Shown piece by piece: positions 51,342-60,568 of a DNA stretch of 64,000 nt. The stretch lies in contig NZ_SSXV01000005.1 in the NCBI RefSeq assembly GCF_009469595.2, positions 1 to 64,000 of the forward strand, in the 5' to 3' direction. The DNA is from Thauera sp. 2A1 (lineage in GTDB: Bacteria > Pseudomonadota > Gammaproteobacteria > Burkholderiales > Rhodocyclaceae). The stretch's first letter is position 1; every line of letters begins with the position of its first letter. The translations under genes were made by a program, and so were the position numbers. The notes beneath the pieces were generated by a model. The model was not told the DNA's origin and searched no databases. It saw nothing but the letters and a program-made list of their open reading frames with translations.

Positions 51342-53287
51342 ATCGCTTCACATGGCTGCGCAACCCTCTCGTCAAGTTTGATGACAAGAATCTTCGACTT
51401 GTCCCGCCCAACCCAGCCGGGAAGTGGTGCCTCATCGCAGCAGATGAAACGACCGAATTCAGCCCTGTCGAAATATCTGAGGGCGAACTCGCCGTGCTCT
51501 TCATCGAGCGCAGGCTTTCATTCCGCCTGCCTGGCGGGTACGACCCCACCTTGCTGAAGCGGGAACGGCTTGGACCCACCATCGACGATCTCCCTGAAGC
51601 GCAGAAGAAAGAAGCAATCCGCCGAAACAGTTATGTCAAGGGACTGCAGGATGCCGGCTGCAAATCGTGCTCACCCTCAGCGATAACCAAGTTCCTCATA
51701 GGGGAGATCGCAAAAGACCTTGGCGACCCTTGCCCCCCTCACCCAATCTCTATCTACCGTTGGGCGCGGCGCAGCGCAGAGTCAGGTCGCGGCGTCCTGA
51801 GCCTTAGGCGTAAGTCTTGGGGGACCAACACGGGACGCGACCACCGCTTACCCGAGCGCACCGTCGAAATCGTCAACCACTGCATTGATGAGATCTACTT
51901 GGAAGGCAGGGAGTCCGGAGAGGCAACACGACAGGAGGTTCTACGAGTCATCTCTAATGAAAACCTCTCACTGCCGCCCACCAAGCAGCTTGTCGCGCCA
52001 TCGCTGGCGACAATCTACCGAATGATCAATGGTCGGGACGCGTATGAGCGCGCCGTCGCGCGGTACGGTGAAGAAGAAGCAAACCGTCGGTTCCGCCACA
52101 GCAAGGCAGGCCTCCGCGCATCGCGCCCTAATGAGCGCGTCGAGGTCGACCACACGCCCCTGGATTTGTTCGTTGTCGACGAACACTCACATCTTCCCCT
52201 AGGGCGCCCGTGGATCACTGTCGCGATCGACAAGAGGTCCCGAATGGTATTGGGTTTTCATATTTCCTTTTCCCCGCCATCCGTTGAAGCCGTAATGCAC
52301 TGCCTGCGGCATGCGGTGCTTCCGAAAATCGATCTCAAAGCCCGATATCCAGCACTCAAGAACTCCTGGCTCGCGCACGGATTACCCGAAACGCTCGTCG
52401 TCGATAATGGACTGGAGTTTCACGCCGAAGCCCTTGAGGTTGCGGCGCTTGGGCTTGGATTCAGAATCGAATTTGGCGGCAAAAGAAAGCCATTTCATAA
52501 AGGAGCAATTGAGCGTTTCCTGAAAACGCTGAACTACAACCTGATCCACAAGTTGCCCGGGACGTCCTTCGCAAAATATTGGCAACGATTCGACTTTGAC
52601 CCTCTAAAGCATGCTCTGATTACACTCGAAAAGCTTCACGAGGTCATCCATCGCTGGATCCTGGATGTTTACAGCCAACAAATGCACCGCGGCATTAGCG
52701 AACCTCCAGCCTTGAGATGGCAGCGCGAGTCAAAGGTGTATGCCCCTGAACTTCCCGCCTGTATGGACAAGCTGGATATTCATCTCAGCCAAGTTGCCCA
52801 CCGACGAGTGTGGCACTACGGAATCCAGCTGCATGCTGATCAATTCTACCAATCAAGCGAACTCCAGGACCTACGCCGCAGATATGGTGAAAAGCTAGAG
52901 GTTCAGGTTCGATTTCATAACTCCGACATGACGCAAATACACGTTCAAGACCCGGAGTCGGAAGAGTATATCACTGTCGAGAATATCGCCCCTGAAGAAG
53001 TACGCGGCATGAGCGCAAGCCAATACAAATGGATCCGCACATATCGCAAGAAGATGGCGCGCACAGAGGAGCGAGAATTGTCGATTGCCGACGCGAAAGC
53101 TGAACTCCGTTCGTTGGTGAGCGAGTTGTTTGAAAGCAAGAAACTTCGTGACCGGACGAAGGCAGAACGCATGAAGGACAAGGAAACCAAGACGAACGAG
53201 GCTCAAGGGATCACAAAGACGTTGAACCTTGCGCTGGACGATGAGCTTGAGGATGAAATGGACTTCGAAACTGCCCTTGCGGCATGA
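51338..53287 (+). CDS. tnsB: TnsB-like DDE transposase
   Basis: Mu/retroviral-type transposase of 649 residues that binds end repeats and joins 3' ends to target DNA. An N-terminal DNA-binding part (residues 1-250) precedes the RNase H core with catalytic residues D271 (EVDHTPLD), D356 (LVVDNGLEF) and E392 (KGAIERFLK), a DD-35-E spacing. A beta-barrel domain and a C-terminal basic tail (KLRDRTKAERMKDKETK) follow, the latter a candidate TnsC-contact region. Overlaps tnsA and tnsC by ATGA. Expected to recognise the 21-22 bp end repeats. Confidence 0.95.
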   Translation: MNRFTWLRNPLVKFDDKNLRLVPPNPAGKWCLIAADETTEFSPVEISEGELAVLFIERRLSFRLPGGYDPTLLKRERLGPTIDDLPEAQKKEAIRRNSYVKGLQDAGCKSCSPSAITKFLIGEIAKDLGDPCPPHPISIYRWARRSAESGRGVLSLRRKSWGTNTGRDHRLPERTVEIVNHCIDEIYLEGRESGEATRQEVLRVISNENLSLPPTKQLVAPSLATIYRMINGRDAYERAVARYGEEEANRRFRHSKAGLRASRPNERVEVDHTPLDLFVVDEHSHLPLGRPWITVAIDKRSRMVLGFHISFSPPSVEAVMHCLRHAVLPKIDLKARYPALKNSWLAHGLPETLVVDNGLEFHAEALEVAALGLGFRIEFGGKRKPFHKGAIERFLKTLNYNLIHKLPGTSFAKYWQRFDFDPLKHALITLEKLHEVIHRWILDVYSQQMHRGISEPPALRWQRESKVYAPELPACMDKLDIHLSQVAHRRVWHYGIQLHADQFYQSSELQDLRRRYGEKLEVQVRFHNSDMTQIHVQDPESEEYITVENIAPEEVRGMSASQYKWIRTYRKKMARTEERELSIADAKAELRSLVSELFESKKLRDRTKAERMKDKETKTNEAQGITKTLNLALDDELEDEMDFETALAA

Positions 53288-54300
53288 CGGGAGCGATAGG
53301 AAAAATGGAAAGCATACTGACCAACGAGTCTGAAATCGGCCTCAATAGAACGATTGAGACGCTGCACAACCTTCGGGTTGCACATACAGGATGGCAAGAG
53401 ATCCTCGATGAATTCGATGATCTGATCACCTTCGCTCCCTACTCCAACGAGGGTGTAGGGATGATGATTATCGGTGAATCTGGTGTTGGCAAAACAACAT
53501 TGCTCAAGACCATTAAAGCCCGCTTTCCCGAGGCAGAGCGGCGGGATGACCGCACCCTCGTACCGTGTCCCCTCGTATCGATTCCGTCTCGTCCGACCAT
53601 TAAATCGGTCGCTCAGGCTACCTTGGCTGCATTGGGCGACCCGCTTGCGGGGGTTGGCGGTCAAACAACGGTCGAGCTGACCAGCAGAATTGTCTGCTTG
53701 ACGAAGGGATGTGAATCACGCGCATTGTTGTTTGATGAGGCTAACCACTTCGTCGATGGAAGGCGAGGCGACTCACTTCTCCAAATATCAGATTGGTTCA
53801 AAGAACTTTCCGATCAATGCGAGATCCCGTTCGTTCTGTGCGGCCTCCCGAGATCGGAAGCCATCCTCGAATGCAACGTCCAATTGCGGCGCCGATTCAG
53901 CACCACATTGGAACTGAGCCTGTTTGATCAGACGACCGATAAGCTTTCGCTGACACGGTTTACTAAGGTCATCAAGGCAATCTGTGCCCACATTCCGATG
54001 CTGAACCGTTCAAATCTTCTTGATGGCGGCATGGTCTCGAAACTCTTTGTGGCGTCCGACGGGAGAATTGGCCCCTTGGTGAAGCTACTTTCCGCAGCAG
54101 TCAAGATTGCAGTCCGAAAAGTACAGGCAGTAATTGAAGGCAGTGTATTGGAACGAGCATTTCAACGAGCTATCTGGCGAAGCGGGATCGGCAATTTGAA
54201 TCCGTTCAATTCTGGATTCAAGATCAGGCGCCTAGACAAACCAAGCGAACCATATTCTGGAACGAGCCGGGACCCCGCCAAGAGGAGCAAGAAGTCATGA
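53284..54300 (+). CDS. tnsC: TnsC/TniB-like AAA+ transposition regulator
   Basis: AAA+ ATPase of 338 residues that links target selection to the transposase. Walker A is GESGVGKTT (K70) and Walker B LLFDEAN (D151, E152), with a sensor region CGLPRSEAILE. The protein follows the TniB size class rather than the larger Tn7 TnsC, so TnsA contact residues may differ. It overlaps tnsB and tniQ by ATGA. It would form oligomers on DNA that recruit TnsB once a TniQ-type selector marks the target. Confidence 0.93.
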   Translation: MTGAIGKMESILTNESEIGLNRTIETLHNLRVAHTGWQEILDEFDDLITFAPYSNEGVGMMIIGESGVGKTTLLKTIKARFPEAERRDDRTLVPCPLVSIPSRPTIKSVAQATLAALGDPLAGVGGQTTVELTSRIVCLTKGCESRALLFDEANHFVDGRRGDSLLQISDWFKELSDQCEIPFVLCGLPRSEAILECNVQLRRRFSTTLELSLFDQTTDKLSLTRFTKVIKAICAHIPMLNRSNLLDGGMVSKLFVASDGRIGPLVKLLSAAVKIAVRKVQAVIEGSVLERAFQRAIWRSGIGNLNPFNSGFKIRRLDKPSEPYSGTSRDPAKRSKKS

Positions 54301-55679
54301 TGCTGGCGCTCCGCCCCAAGATTCACTCCCTCGAGACCACGCACGCTTACACACTCCGCTTGGCAAATGCGAATGGCCTGCGCAGGATTCCCGGCACCCT
54401 GCTGGAACGTCGCAGTTCATCAGGTATTGCGGCGCGCACGGATCTACCCAGCGTGTCGCTTCGCCTCGTTGCGGAACTTACCGGACAGGACGGAAGAAGC
54501 TTAGAGAACCACGATGTGCGCCGCGACGCGTTCAGTTGGCAATACCAAAGCCACCGGTTCGGTCACCGCCATTTCTCACTGTTGCGGCGCAAAATCTGCC
54601 CTGCATGTTTTGCCCAGCAGCGCATCACGCCTTGGTACTGGTCCATCCGGCTGTTCACGGCTTGCCCTGACCACGGGTTACAACTCCTAGATCGATGCCC
54701 CGCTTGTGACGAACCGTTATCCTGGCGCCGCGATCACGAGCGGTGTCGGTGTGGTCTGGAGTACAGCAGCGCGGAGGGACAGTACGCGAGCCCCCAACAG
54801 ACGATCGTTTCAAAGCTGATCTTGGCGTCGGTCGGCATCGCCCATACCACGCCAATAGTTGAACGCTTACCCGCAGGGCTTCGACTATCCGACCTCGAAC
54901 GCATTGCGCTAATGCTGCATCACTACCGGCAGGACCTGCCCGCTGGGTTCAAGCGCGACCAGACTCATGCCCATCAAGTCGGTCGGTTCCTTGAAAATTG
55001 GCCTCGTGGCTTCCAGTCCTGCCTTCAAGAACTCCAAGCCTCGGCGGGTGGCTCGGACACGCTCGACGCCGAGTCTGTACTCGGGCAACTGGACGAGTTC
55101 ACTCGCATGGGCACGCGCTGGTTGCGCATGGAGGCTCCGACGCCCCTTCGTGATGGATTCTGGCAGTGGTTAGCTGGGGTAGGCGACGCTGAAGAGCTGG
55201 CGCACCTCCGAGACCAGTTGGGCGACTTTGAAACCTACCTGCACCGCCCCGTGAGTCAGTTGTGTGCAGCTCTCGGCATCACGCGCAGCCAATTCACAGT
55301 TCTGACGGACGCCAAGTTGCTCGAGTACCGTCCAGGGACAGGAATGCAGTTTGCCAGTCTAAGGAGTATGGCCAGGCTGATCCACGAACTCACTCAAGCC
55401 ATCCAGCCGTGGGCTCCCCGAGCAAACTTGGTGCCCGTCAGCGAGGTGTCGCCAAGGTGCGGGCGACACCGCTACTCGGGATTCAAGCGAGTCGTGGAGT
55501 CGATTCTAAGTGGCGAGTGCCCTGTGTATGCAGGCGCTGTCAAACGCACGAGTTCTCCACTCTTCGAGCGCCTGCTCGTCTCCTTGGACGATCTGGCCGC
55601 ACTGCACAACCCCTGGGTCACTTTCCGTGATCGGAGCCTGCGTCATGCTGCCAAGAAGACCGCACCCCACCTCAAGTGA
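54297..55679 (+). CDS. tniQ: TniQ-family target selector 1
   Basis: TniQ/TnsD family protein, 460 residues, which binds target DNA or guides and recruits TnsC. The N-terminal TniQ domain contains the typical zinc-finger cysteines and histidine: RKICPACFAQQR, TACPDHGLQLLDRCPACDEP and RCRCGLEY. The C-terminal third has one or more HTH-like segments (GITRSQFTVLTDAKLLEYRP). Start ATG overlaps the tnsC stop in ATGA. As one of two TniQ proteins it may serve a different target class, such as plasmid or random DNA; that is inference by analogy with Tn7 elements carrying two selectors. Confidence 0.92.
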   Translation: MMLALRPKIHSLETTHAYTLRLANANGLRRIPGTLLERRSSSGIAARTDLPSVSLRLVAELTGQDGRSLENHDVRRDAFSWQYQSHRFGHRHFSLLRRKICPACFAQQRITPWYWSIRLFTACPDHGLQLLDRCPACDEPLSWRRDHERCRCGLEYSSAEGQYASPQQTIVSKLILASVGIAHTTPIVERLPAGLRLSDLERIALMLHHYRQDLPAGFKRDQTHAHQVGRFLENWPRGFQSCLQELQASAGGSDTLDAESVLGQLDEFTRMGTRWLRMEAPTPLRDGFWQWLAGVGDAEELAHLRDQLGDFETYLHRPVSQLCAALGITRSQFTVLTDAKLLEYRPGTGMQFASLRSMARLIHELTQAIQPWAPRANLVPVSEVSPRCGRHRYSGFKRVVESILSGECPVYAGAVKRTSSPLFERLLVSLDDLAALHNPWVTFRDRSLRHAAKKTAPHLK

Positions 55680-57519
55680 GTCCCTGCGCGGTTACGTCGC
55701 TCGGGTCGCGCTCGCGAACGGCTTTGTCGGCCCGGATTGGATGATGCGCCACCTAACTGGAAAGGCGCTTCATCAAAGCACACTCGCTAAGATCAGCGCG
55801 GTCGTTGGCAAGTCGACCTCACAACTCGCCGGCTTGGAAGGCATCGTCCCCGGTGACGCCGATGCCCGACACCTCTGCGTGATCGGAGGACGGCGATTGC
55901 CTTCCGACTTCTGGCGATTGTCGCTTCGCCAGATCTGCCCACGGTGCCTAGCCGACAGAGGGTTCGCAGAGGCAAGCTGGGAGGACGTAAGGCGCGTCAC
56001 CTGCGCCATCCACCAGACAACACTTGTCGATGCCTGTCCCTCGTGCTCACGGTCACTGAGCTGGACGCTCGGTGGCCTGACACGTTGCCGATGTGGGATG
56101 GACCTTTGCTCAATCGAACCTGAGGTCGCCTCCAGCAGCCTTCTCGTAGCCGAGAGGTTTGCACTGGAGGGCAGCGAAAACAGCGACCCACCTTTCCCGG
56201 CGGTTTGGCTGACTCTGCCCGAACGGCTACGACTCAATTTGATCTTGTTGCTCGGAGACTTAGCGCCATCTGCAGAATCCACGGCCCGCATCACACATAC
56301 CAGAGTTCGGCTGGCGATGCAGACTGCTGGCCGAATCCTGTCAGATTGGCCGGTGGGGCTGATGAAGGCACTCGAGACCATCGACGGCGGGGAGCCGTCC
56401 CTGCGACGCTCGCTTGGACGCTTCCTCTCAAAGGTAGACGCGCTGCCGACATCCCCGGCGTACGGTCCCCTCAAAGAAGGCATCGCTTACTATGTGGGAG
56501 CCATAAGGACTGCACCGTCTCACCCGCAGGTTCTCAAGCACCGGAACGCAACCACGTCCCGTAAAAAGACCGTCGGCATCGCGCAGGCATCCGACCAACT
56601 CGCCTTGACACGAGGCAGCGTCAAGAAACTAATTCGGGCGGGACGACTTGCGGGCCGGGTAGCCACTGCAGGCAGACGTTGCTTCACTGCGATCGCACCC
56701 GAGGCAGTTGCGGCCTATCGGTCATTGCGCACGGCGAGCCTCACCACCAGCGAGGTACGACTTGAATTCGGTCTCAGCCGGGACCGCTTTCGAGAGCTGT
56801 GCCAGGCAGGCATTCTGCCCGTGCTCGAGGGGCGCCACCAAACCGACCAAGCCGTTTGGCGAATCGACCGCAGTCGGCTCGACATGCTCAAGAGACAACT
56901 CGACGACGCGGTTAACGTTTCGCCCACAGAGGCTACCCGAAACGTCATCTCCCTCGCCACCGCCTGTCGCACTCGCCTCATGGAGGGAGAGTTGGCCCTA
57001 ACGCTGAAGGCCATCCTCGATGGGCGCTTGCCAGTCATTGCACGCCGGGAGGGTCTCGCGCTCATCCCCTCACTCGTGATCAGTGCAGACAACCACCTCC
57101 AACTGCGCGATGAGTGGCGTGCCAAACAGTCGCGCTCCATCTCGGTCATGGAGGCCGCGGCGCACATGGCGGTGAAGCAGGAGGTCGCATACCACTTGAT
57201 TAGGCGCGGCCTGTTGCAGACGACAACGACCTCCGGCCCTCGTCGGCGCAATCAGAGGGTACCGATCGAACAGCTTCAGGCCTTCGAAGCAAAATACGTC
57301 TGGCTGAGGGAGCTTGCATTAGGCGCCGGGACCTCTCCCAAGCACCTCCGGACGCTCCTCGAGAAAGAGGGCATCCGCCCCATTGCCGGACCTGGCATCG
57401 ATGGCTGCCGCCAAACCTTGTTCAACCGAGAAAGCCTGCGTGGCTCGATCAAGAATGTCATTCCTCCAATGGAAGAATGGAGGTCGTGCCGCAACCACGA
57501 CAGGCCCCAAATCTCTTAG
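55645..57519 (+). CDS. TniQ-family target selector 2 with HTH array
   Basis: Second TniQ-type protein, 624 residues from the ATG at 55645 (MLPRRPHPTSSESLRGYVAR); GGAG precedes it, and the frame open upstream to 55510 lies inside tniQ and looks non-coding. Zinc-finger residues are present (ICPRCLADRG, TCAIHQTTLVDACPSCSRSL, RCRCGMDL). The C-terminal half, residues about 310-600, reads like about five successive HTH or winged modules, e.g. ASDQLALTRGSVKKLIRAGR, EVRLEFGLSRDRFRELCQAG and GAGTSPKHLRTLLEKEG. Such a run could read a long specific site, for example the 3' end of gyrB. The overlap with tniQ is 35 bp. Confidence 0.85.
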   Translation: MLPRRPHPTSSESLRGYVARVALANGFVGPDWMMRHLTGKALHQSTLAKISAVVGKSTSQLAGLEGIVPGDADARHLCVIGGRRLPSDFWRLSLRQICPRCLADRGFAEASWEDVRRVTCAIHQTTLVDACPSCSRSLSWTLGGLTRCRCGMDLCSIEPEVASSSLLVAERFALEGSENSDPPFPAVWLTLPERLRLNLILLLGDLAPSAESTARITHTRVRLAMQTAGRILSDWPVGLMKALETIDGGEPSLRRSLGRFLSKVDALPTSPAYGPLKEGIAYYVGAIRTAPSHPQVLKHRNATTSRKKTVGIAQASDQLALTRGSVKKLIRAGRLAGRVATAGRRCFTAIAPEAVAAYRSLRTASLTTSEVRLEFGLSRDRFRELCQAGILPVLEGRHQTDQAVWRIDRSRLDMLKRQLDDAVNVSPTEATRNVISLATACRTRLMEGELALTLKAILDGRLPVIARREGLALIPSLVISADNHLQLRDEWRAKQSRSISVMEAAAHMAVKQEVAYHLIRRGLLQTTTTSGPRRRNQRVPIEQLQAFEAKYVWLRELALGAGTSPKHLRTLLEKEGIRPIAGPGIDGCRQTLFNRESLRGSIKNVIPPMEEWRSCRNHDRPQIS

Positions 57520-57608
57520 TGCAGCCCAATCTTCCCCACATTGCGCTGCACTCGAAATCTCGAATAACCCGAGAATCCCACCGCTATCAAAAATCTCATC
57601 GGATAATC

Positions 57609-58265
57609 ATGAACTTCCAGTTCGACACCCATAGCGCCAGTCGCGCGCTCAGCTCACCAAGTAGTCATCTCGTCGCAATCCCCCCGGATTCTCTCGCACA
57701 CGTCCCGGAGTTTCAGGTCAGACGTCGCCCACCAAACGGCGACTATGAAATTGTCGACGGCATGATGCATCTCATTCCAACGCCTTCTCGAGTACATAAG
57801 TCGATTTGTAGCGCCATTGAAAAAACGCTCCGTGATCACCTCGCGTGCTCATTGGAACAAGTTTTCACAATGAGAGATAAGCGACCCCTTTGTACTGAGC
57901 GGTCCACCCTCTTTCCCGATTTCTGGGTCTCAACCTTATCCATCGATCCAATTGCCGATCGCCGCGTCGCTCACCCAGGCCTAGTGATAGTCATCCTATC
58001 ATCCTCTTCAGTCCGCACAGATAACGTAGCCCGAATCCACGCCTACCGGACTATCGAGACTCTGAAAGAATTGCTGGTTATCGATCCCGCCCAGAGACAC
58101 AGCGAGCTATACACAAGAATCAACCGGAACACTTGGGTCATGACGGACATCGAGGATGCGGATGAGATTCACTTGGAAACAATCGGGCTCACACTGACAG
58201 GAACTCCCGGACTTATCCACAAAGGCCTAAGGCGGAGTCTGAACTCTCCAGAAACATCGAGATAG
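57609..58265 (+). CDS. Uma2-like PD-(D/E)xK family protein
   Basis: A 218-residue protein resembling the Uma2/DUF820 family of putative restriction-like endonucleases. The N-terminal RRPPNGDYEIVDGMMHLIPT and the core FPDFWVSTLSIDPIADRRVA, then PGLVIVILSSSS, correspond to the strand order, with D as a metal ligand in PDFW. The canonical ExK lysine is not clear here, so activity is uncertain. The ATG at 57609 lacks a strong ribosome site. It follows the second tniQ by 89 bp and may be cargo of the element. Confidence 0.65.
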   Translation: MNFQFDTHSASRALSSPSSHLVAIPPDSLAHVPEFQVRRRPPNGDYEIVDGMMHLIPTPSRVHKSICSAIEKTLRDHLACSLEQVFTMRDKRPLCTERSTLFPDFWVSTLSIDPIADRRVAHPGLVIVILSSSSVRTDNVARIHAYRTIETLKELLVIDPAQRHSELYTRINRNTWVMTDIEDADEIHLETIGLTLTGTPGLIHKGLRRSLNSPETSR

Positions 58266-58320
58266 AAAGGTAGCCAGATAGATAAGTAGACGGGGACGCG
58301 GTGCTACCCAGATGGGGGCA

Positions 58321-58824
58321 TCAGCGGCGTGCTTTCCGATGCGTCCACGGCGGAGTTGGCCGAGCCTGGCGCCACAGCCCGCGATGATGTGCCCGGGCGG
58401 ACTGTTCTGCTGCGGCGTAGCGCTCTCTATCGGCGGGAGGCTGCTCGCGGACGTATTCCCGATAGTGCCATGCAAAGCCGGCGTCAATCTGGGCAAGGTT
58501 AGCATCGACGCCACCAACAAGTACTTTTCCGACGGTCCGCTTGTACCGGTCCCTTTTTGTTGTGGCTTCGACAATCACCTGGCGTCCGAAAGTTAGAAGC
58601 GCAAGGTGCTGGCGCGACACTGACCCGAACGGTTGTGACTTCTCCGGTGCGTCAATGCCTGACAGACGCACCTTGTGCTGGATGAACTGGTCGTCAAGGA
58701 GGGTCAGCGTGTCGCCGTCCGTCACACCGATGACGCGGCCCACCAGTGTGTTTGCATATGCGGTGGTGGAGGCAACACATAGTGCAATCGCGGGAAGGAT
58801 GTAACGGCGAAAGGGCCAGTGCAT
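58321..58824 (-). CDS. Thermonuclease (SNase) family protein, exported
   Basis: Staphylococcal-nuclease-like protein of 167 residues. The N-terminus MHWPFRRYILPAIALCVAST ends at a likely signal cleavage (TAYA), so it is exported. The OB-fold motifs are DGDTLTLL, VRLSGIDAPE and RYKRTVGKVLV, which contain the calcium-binding Asp and the catalytic Arg/Glu set. The start is the ATG at 58824, after a GTG that would place four residues before the signal sequence. It cleaves DNA or RNA outside the cytoplasm. It is the last of a minus-strand run. Confidence 0.88.
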   Translation of the reverse strand: MHWPFRRYILPAIALCVASTTAYANTLVGRVIGVTDGDTLTLLDDQFIQHKVRLSGIDAPEKSQPFGSVSRQHLALLTFGRQVIVEATTKRDRYKRTVGKVLVGGVDANLAQIDAGFAWHYREYVREQPPADRERYAAAEQSARAHHRGLWRQARPTPPWTHRKARR

Positions 58825-58886
58825 GGTAGTGCCCACAAATGGGGCCGAAAGTGTATCGCCTACACCTCCTAAGCGACCATCCGTTG

Positions 58887-59585
58887 CTACTGCTCAGGAC
58901 GTCGCCCTCGTGTGTTTTCCGGCGTGATGAGCTCAGCCCCCTCATTTCGCACGTTGCTAACTGCTCGTGACACCGGGTACATAATCAGCCCGTCGTTCGG
59001 GCACGGGACAATCAGCTGACGCACGAGCTCAGGGGCAGTGCCCTTGGCCAGCCATGGCTCGTAATCTGCAGGCTGCAGAATCACAGGCATGCGCTCATGC
59101 AACTGCCGCATCGCGTCGTTCGCCTCGGTCGTGATCAGCACAAACGTGTCGAGGGCGCCACCGTCTGGTTTCGTCCAGCGCTCCCACAGCGCGGCGAAGC
59201 CAATCAGTGCGTCGTTGGCGGCTTTGATGTAGTAAGGGTGCTTGCCGTCGGGAAGGGCCTTCCACTCATAGAAGCCGCTCGCCGGGACGATGCAGCGCCT
59301 CGCCTTGTAAGCGCTCCGGAACGAGGGTTTTTCGGCTAGGGTTTCACCCCTTGCGTTGATGAGCTTCGCCGCAATCGACTCGTCCTTGCTCCAGCTTGGG
59401 ATGAGACCCCAGCGGAGCAAGTGTGCCACCCGCTCGCCGGTCGGGCGCTGGCAAATAACTGGCAGCATCTGCATCGGCGCCGCGTTGTACCGGGGACCGA
59501 GATCGGGCGGTAGCTCATCAATGCTCGCCCCGAACTGATCGCGCAGGCGGGACGTTGGGCCGTAGAGTGCATATCGCCCGCACAT
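58887..59585 (-). CDS. SRAP (YedK/HMCES) DNA-protein crosslink protein
   Basis: SOS-response-associated peptidase family, 232 residues. Cys2 (MCGRYALYG) is the residue that crosslinks abasic DNA; the other catalytic residues appear in GPRYNAAPMQMLPVI (Asn), ASGFYEWK (Glu) and HERMPVIL (His). The protein would protect single-stranded abasic sites at forks. The first ATG encodes MCGRY as required, so the start is firm. The role in the island is unclear; similar proteins are found in plasmids and phages. Confidence 0.93.
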   Translation of the reverse strand: MCGRYALYGPTSRLRDQFGASIDELPPDLGPRYNAAPMQMLPVICQRPTGERVAHLLRWGLIPSWSKDESIAAKLINARGETLAEKPSFRSAYKARRCIVPASGFYEWKALPDGKHPYYIKAANDALIGFAALWERWTKPDGGALDTFVLITTEANDAMRQLHERMPVILQPADYEPWLAKGTAPELVRQLIVPCPNDGLIMYPVSRAVSNVRNEGAELITPENTRGRRPEQ

Positions 59586-59603
59586 GATCTGGTGCTTCCG
59601 TAG

Positions 59604-59873
59604 TCAGGCCTTCTCGGGCCGCATCCAGGTGACTAGGTCCTGCGCCTGCTTCTCGGTTCCGTAGGTCAGGTGGAGCAGTAGCTGTACAGGCTTTGGAATG
59701 TTCCGCCCGGACTCATATCGGGACCCGCCCGATTGCGTCACACTGATGCGGCCCCAGAACTCAGACTGGTTCAGCCCGAGCTTCTTGCGATGCTCTTGGA
59801 CCTCCACTCCCGTCCGGAACCGAAGAGTGGGCTGCTTCTGGGGCTTATCGGTCGGCGTCTTGCTGTCACTCAT
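59604..59873 (-). CDS. Small XRE-like HTH protein (89 aa)
   Basis: The HTH spans residues about 20-65 (KKLGLNQSEFWGRISVTQSG, then GSRYESGRNIPKPVQLLLHL). It shares NQxxFWGRxxVTQSGGSRYExGR with the operon-embedded protein at 38165-38803, so both belong to one family. It lies on the minus strand between the SRAP and H-NS-like genes. Likely a small DNA-binding regulator. Confidence 0.8.
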   Translation of the reverse strand: MSDSKTPTDKPQKQPTLRFRTGVEVQEHRKKLGLNQSEFWGRISVTQSGGSRYESGRNIPKPVQLLLHLTYGTEKQAQDLVTWMRPEKA

Positions 59874-59882
59874 TCGCTCACC

Positions 59883-60377
59883 TCACTGATTGGTAGTCTC
59901 GGTCGACGTTACGTCCGGGGAGGGGGCTGCTGAGGCTGCACTATCGTTGGCGACAGGCTCAGCTGACGCAGGGGACGCTGTGATGGACTTTTTCCGGCCC
60001 TTACTTTGCGCCGCATTCTCGAGGGCATCGAGGCTGCCACCATTGTTGACCCAAGCTTCGAACCAGGCAGGCTTGCGACCGCGACCAGACCACCCTTGGT
60101 CGAGGTTGTTCGGGTTCCTGTACTTGGCGGGACGAGGGGTCTTCTTTGCGGAGGAGGCCGGCGGTTTCTTACCGGCCTTCGTGCCCTTGGCCTGTGTTGT
60201 AGTACTTTCGTCGGTGCCGAGCAGTTCCTCGAGCTCAATGCCTTCTTCGCGGGCGAGCTTGCGCAGTCGCTTGAGCAGCGCAGCCTTGCTGTCGCTTTCG
60301 CGCTTCGAGACTTCCTTCGCGATGCGGGCCTGCAACTGCTTCAGTTGGAGCAGGGTGTATTCATTCAGGGCGGTCAT
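59883..60377 (-). CDS. H-NS-like nucleoid protein
   Basis: H-NS family protein, 164 residues. Residues 1-50 form a helical oligomerisation region (YTLLQLKQLQARIAKEVSKR). The C-terminal DNA-binding motif is in DQGWSGRGRKPAWFEAWVNN (residues 93-112), the AT-hook-like turn typical of H-NS. The tail is Ala/Pro/Ser-rich and probably disordered. Such proteins silence AT-rich horizontally acquired DNA; here it lies in an accessory region and may silence the AT-richer genes. Confidence 0.9.
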   Translation of the reverse strand: MTALNEYTLLQLKQLQARIAKEVSKRESDSKAALLKRLRKLAREEGIELEELLGTDESTTTQAKGTKAGKKPPASSAKKTPRPAKYRNPNNLDQGWSGRGRKPAWFEAWVNNGGSLDALENAAQSKGRKKSITASPASAEPVANDSAASAAPSPDVTSTETTNQ

Positions 60378-60568
60378 TCGGTATCTCAGTTACAGGGAGG
60401 TGACATGGCGCGATGATGCCATGAGCGTCCCTGGCGACGTTTACTAAAACCAGCCTAATGGGTGGGATTATGTCCGCGATAGCTCCATACAGCGGTTGAA
60501 CCAGAGCCACTGCACGACGTCGATCGACTGTTCCAAAGCTATGTGCAGGCTGGTGGTAGACTTCTGCG

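Noticed and set aside
57540-57605. TCTC-rich dyads after the second tniQ as the other transposon end
   Set aside because: There are partial similarities (TCTCG, TCTCATCGG) but no 21-22 bp spacing, no TGAAA partner motif in the needed orientation and no ACA terminus.
58213-58221. Perfect DnaA box TTATCCACA
   Set aside because: A single box inside the Uma2-like coding sequence; expected by chance in a window of this size.
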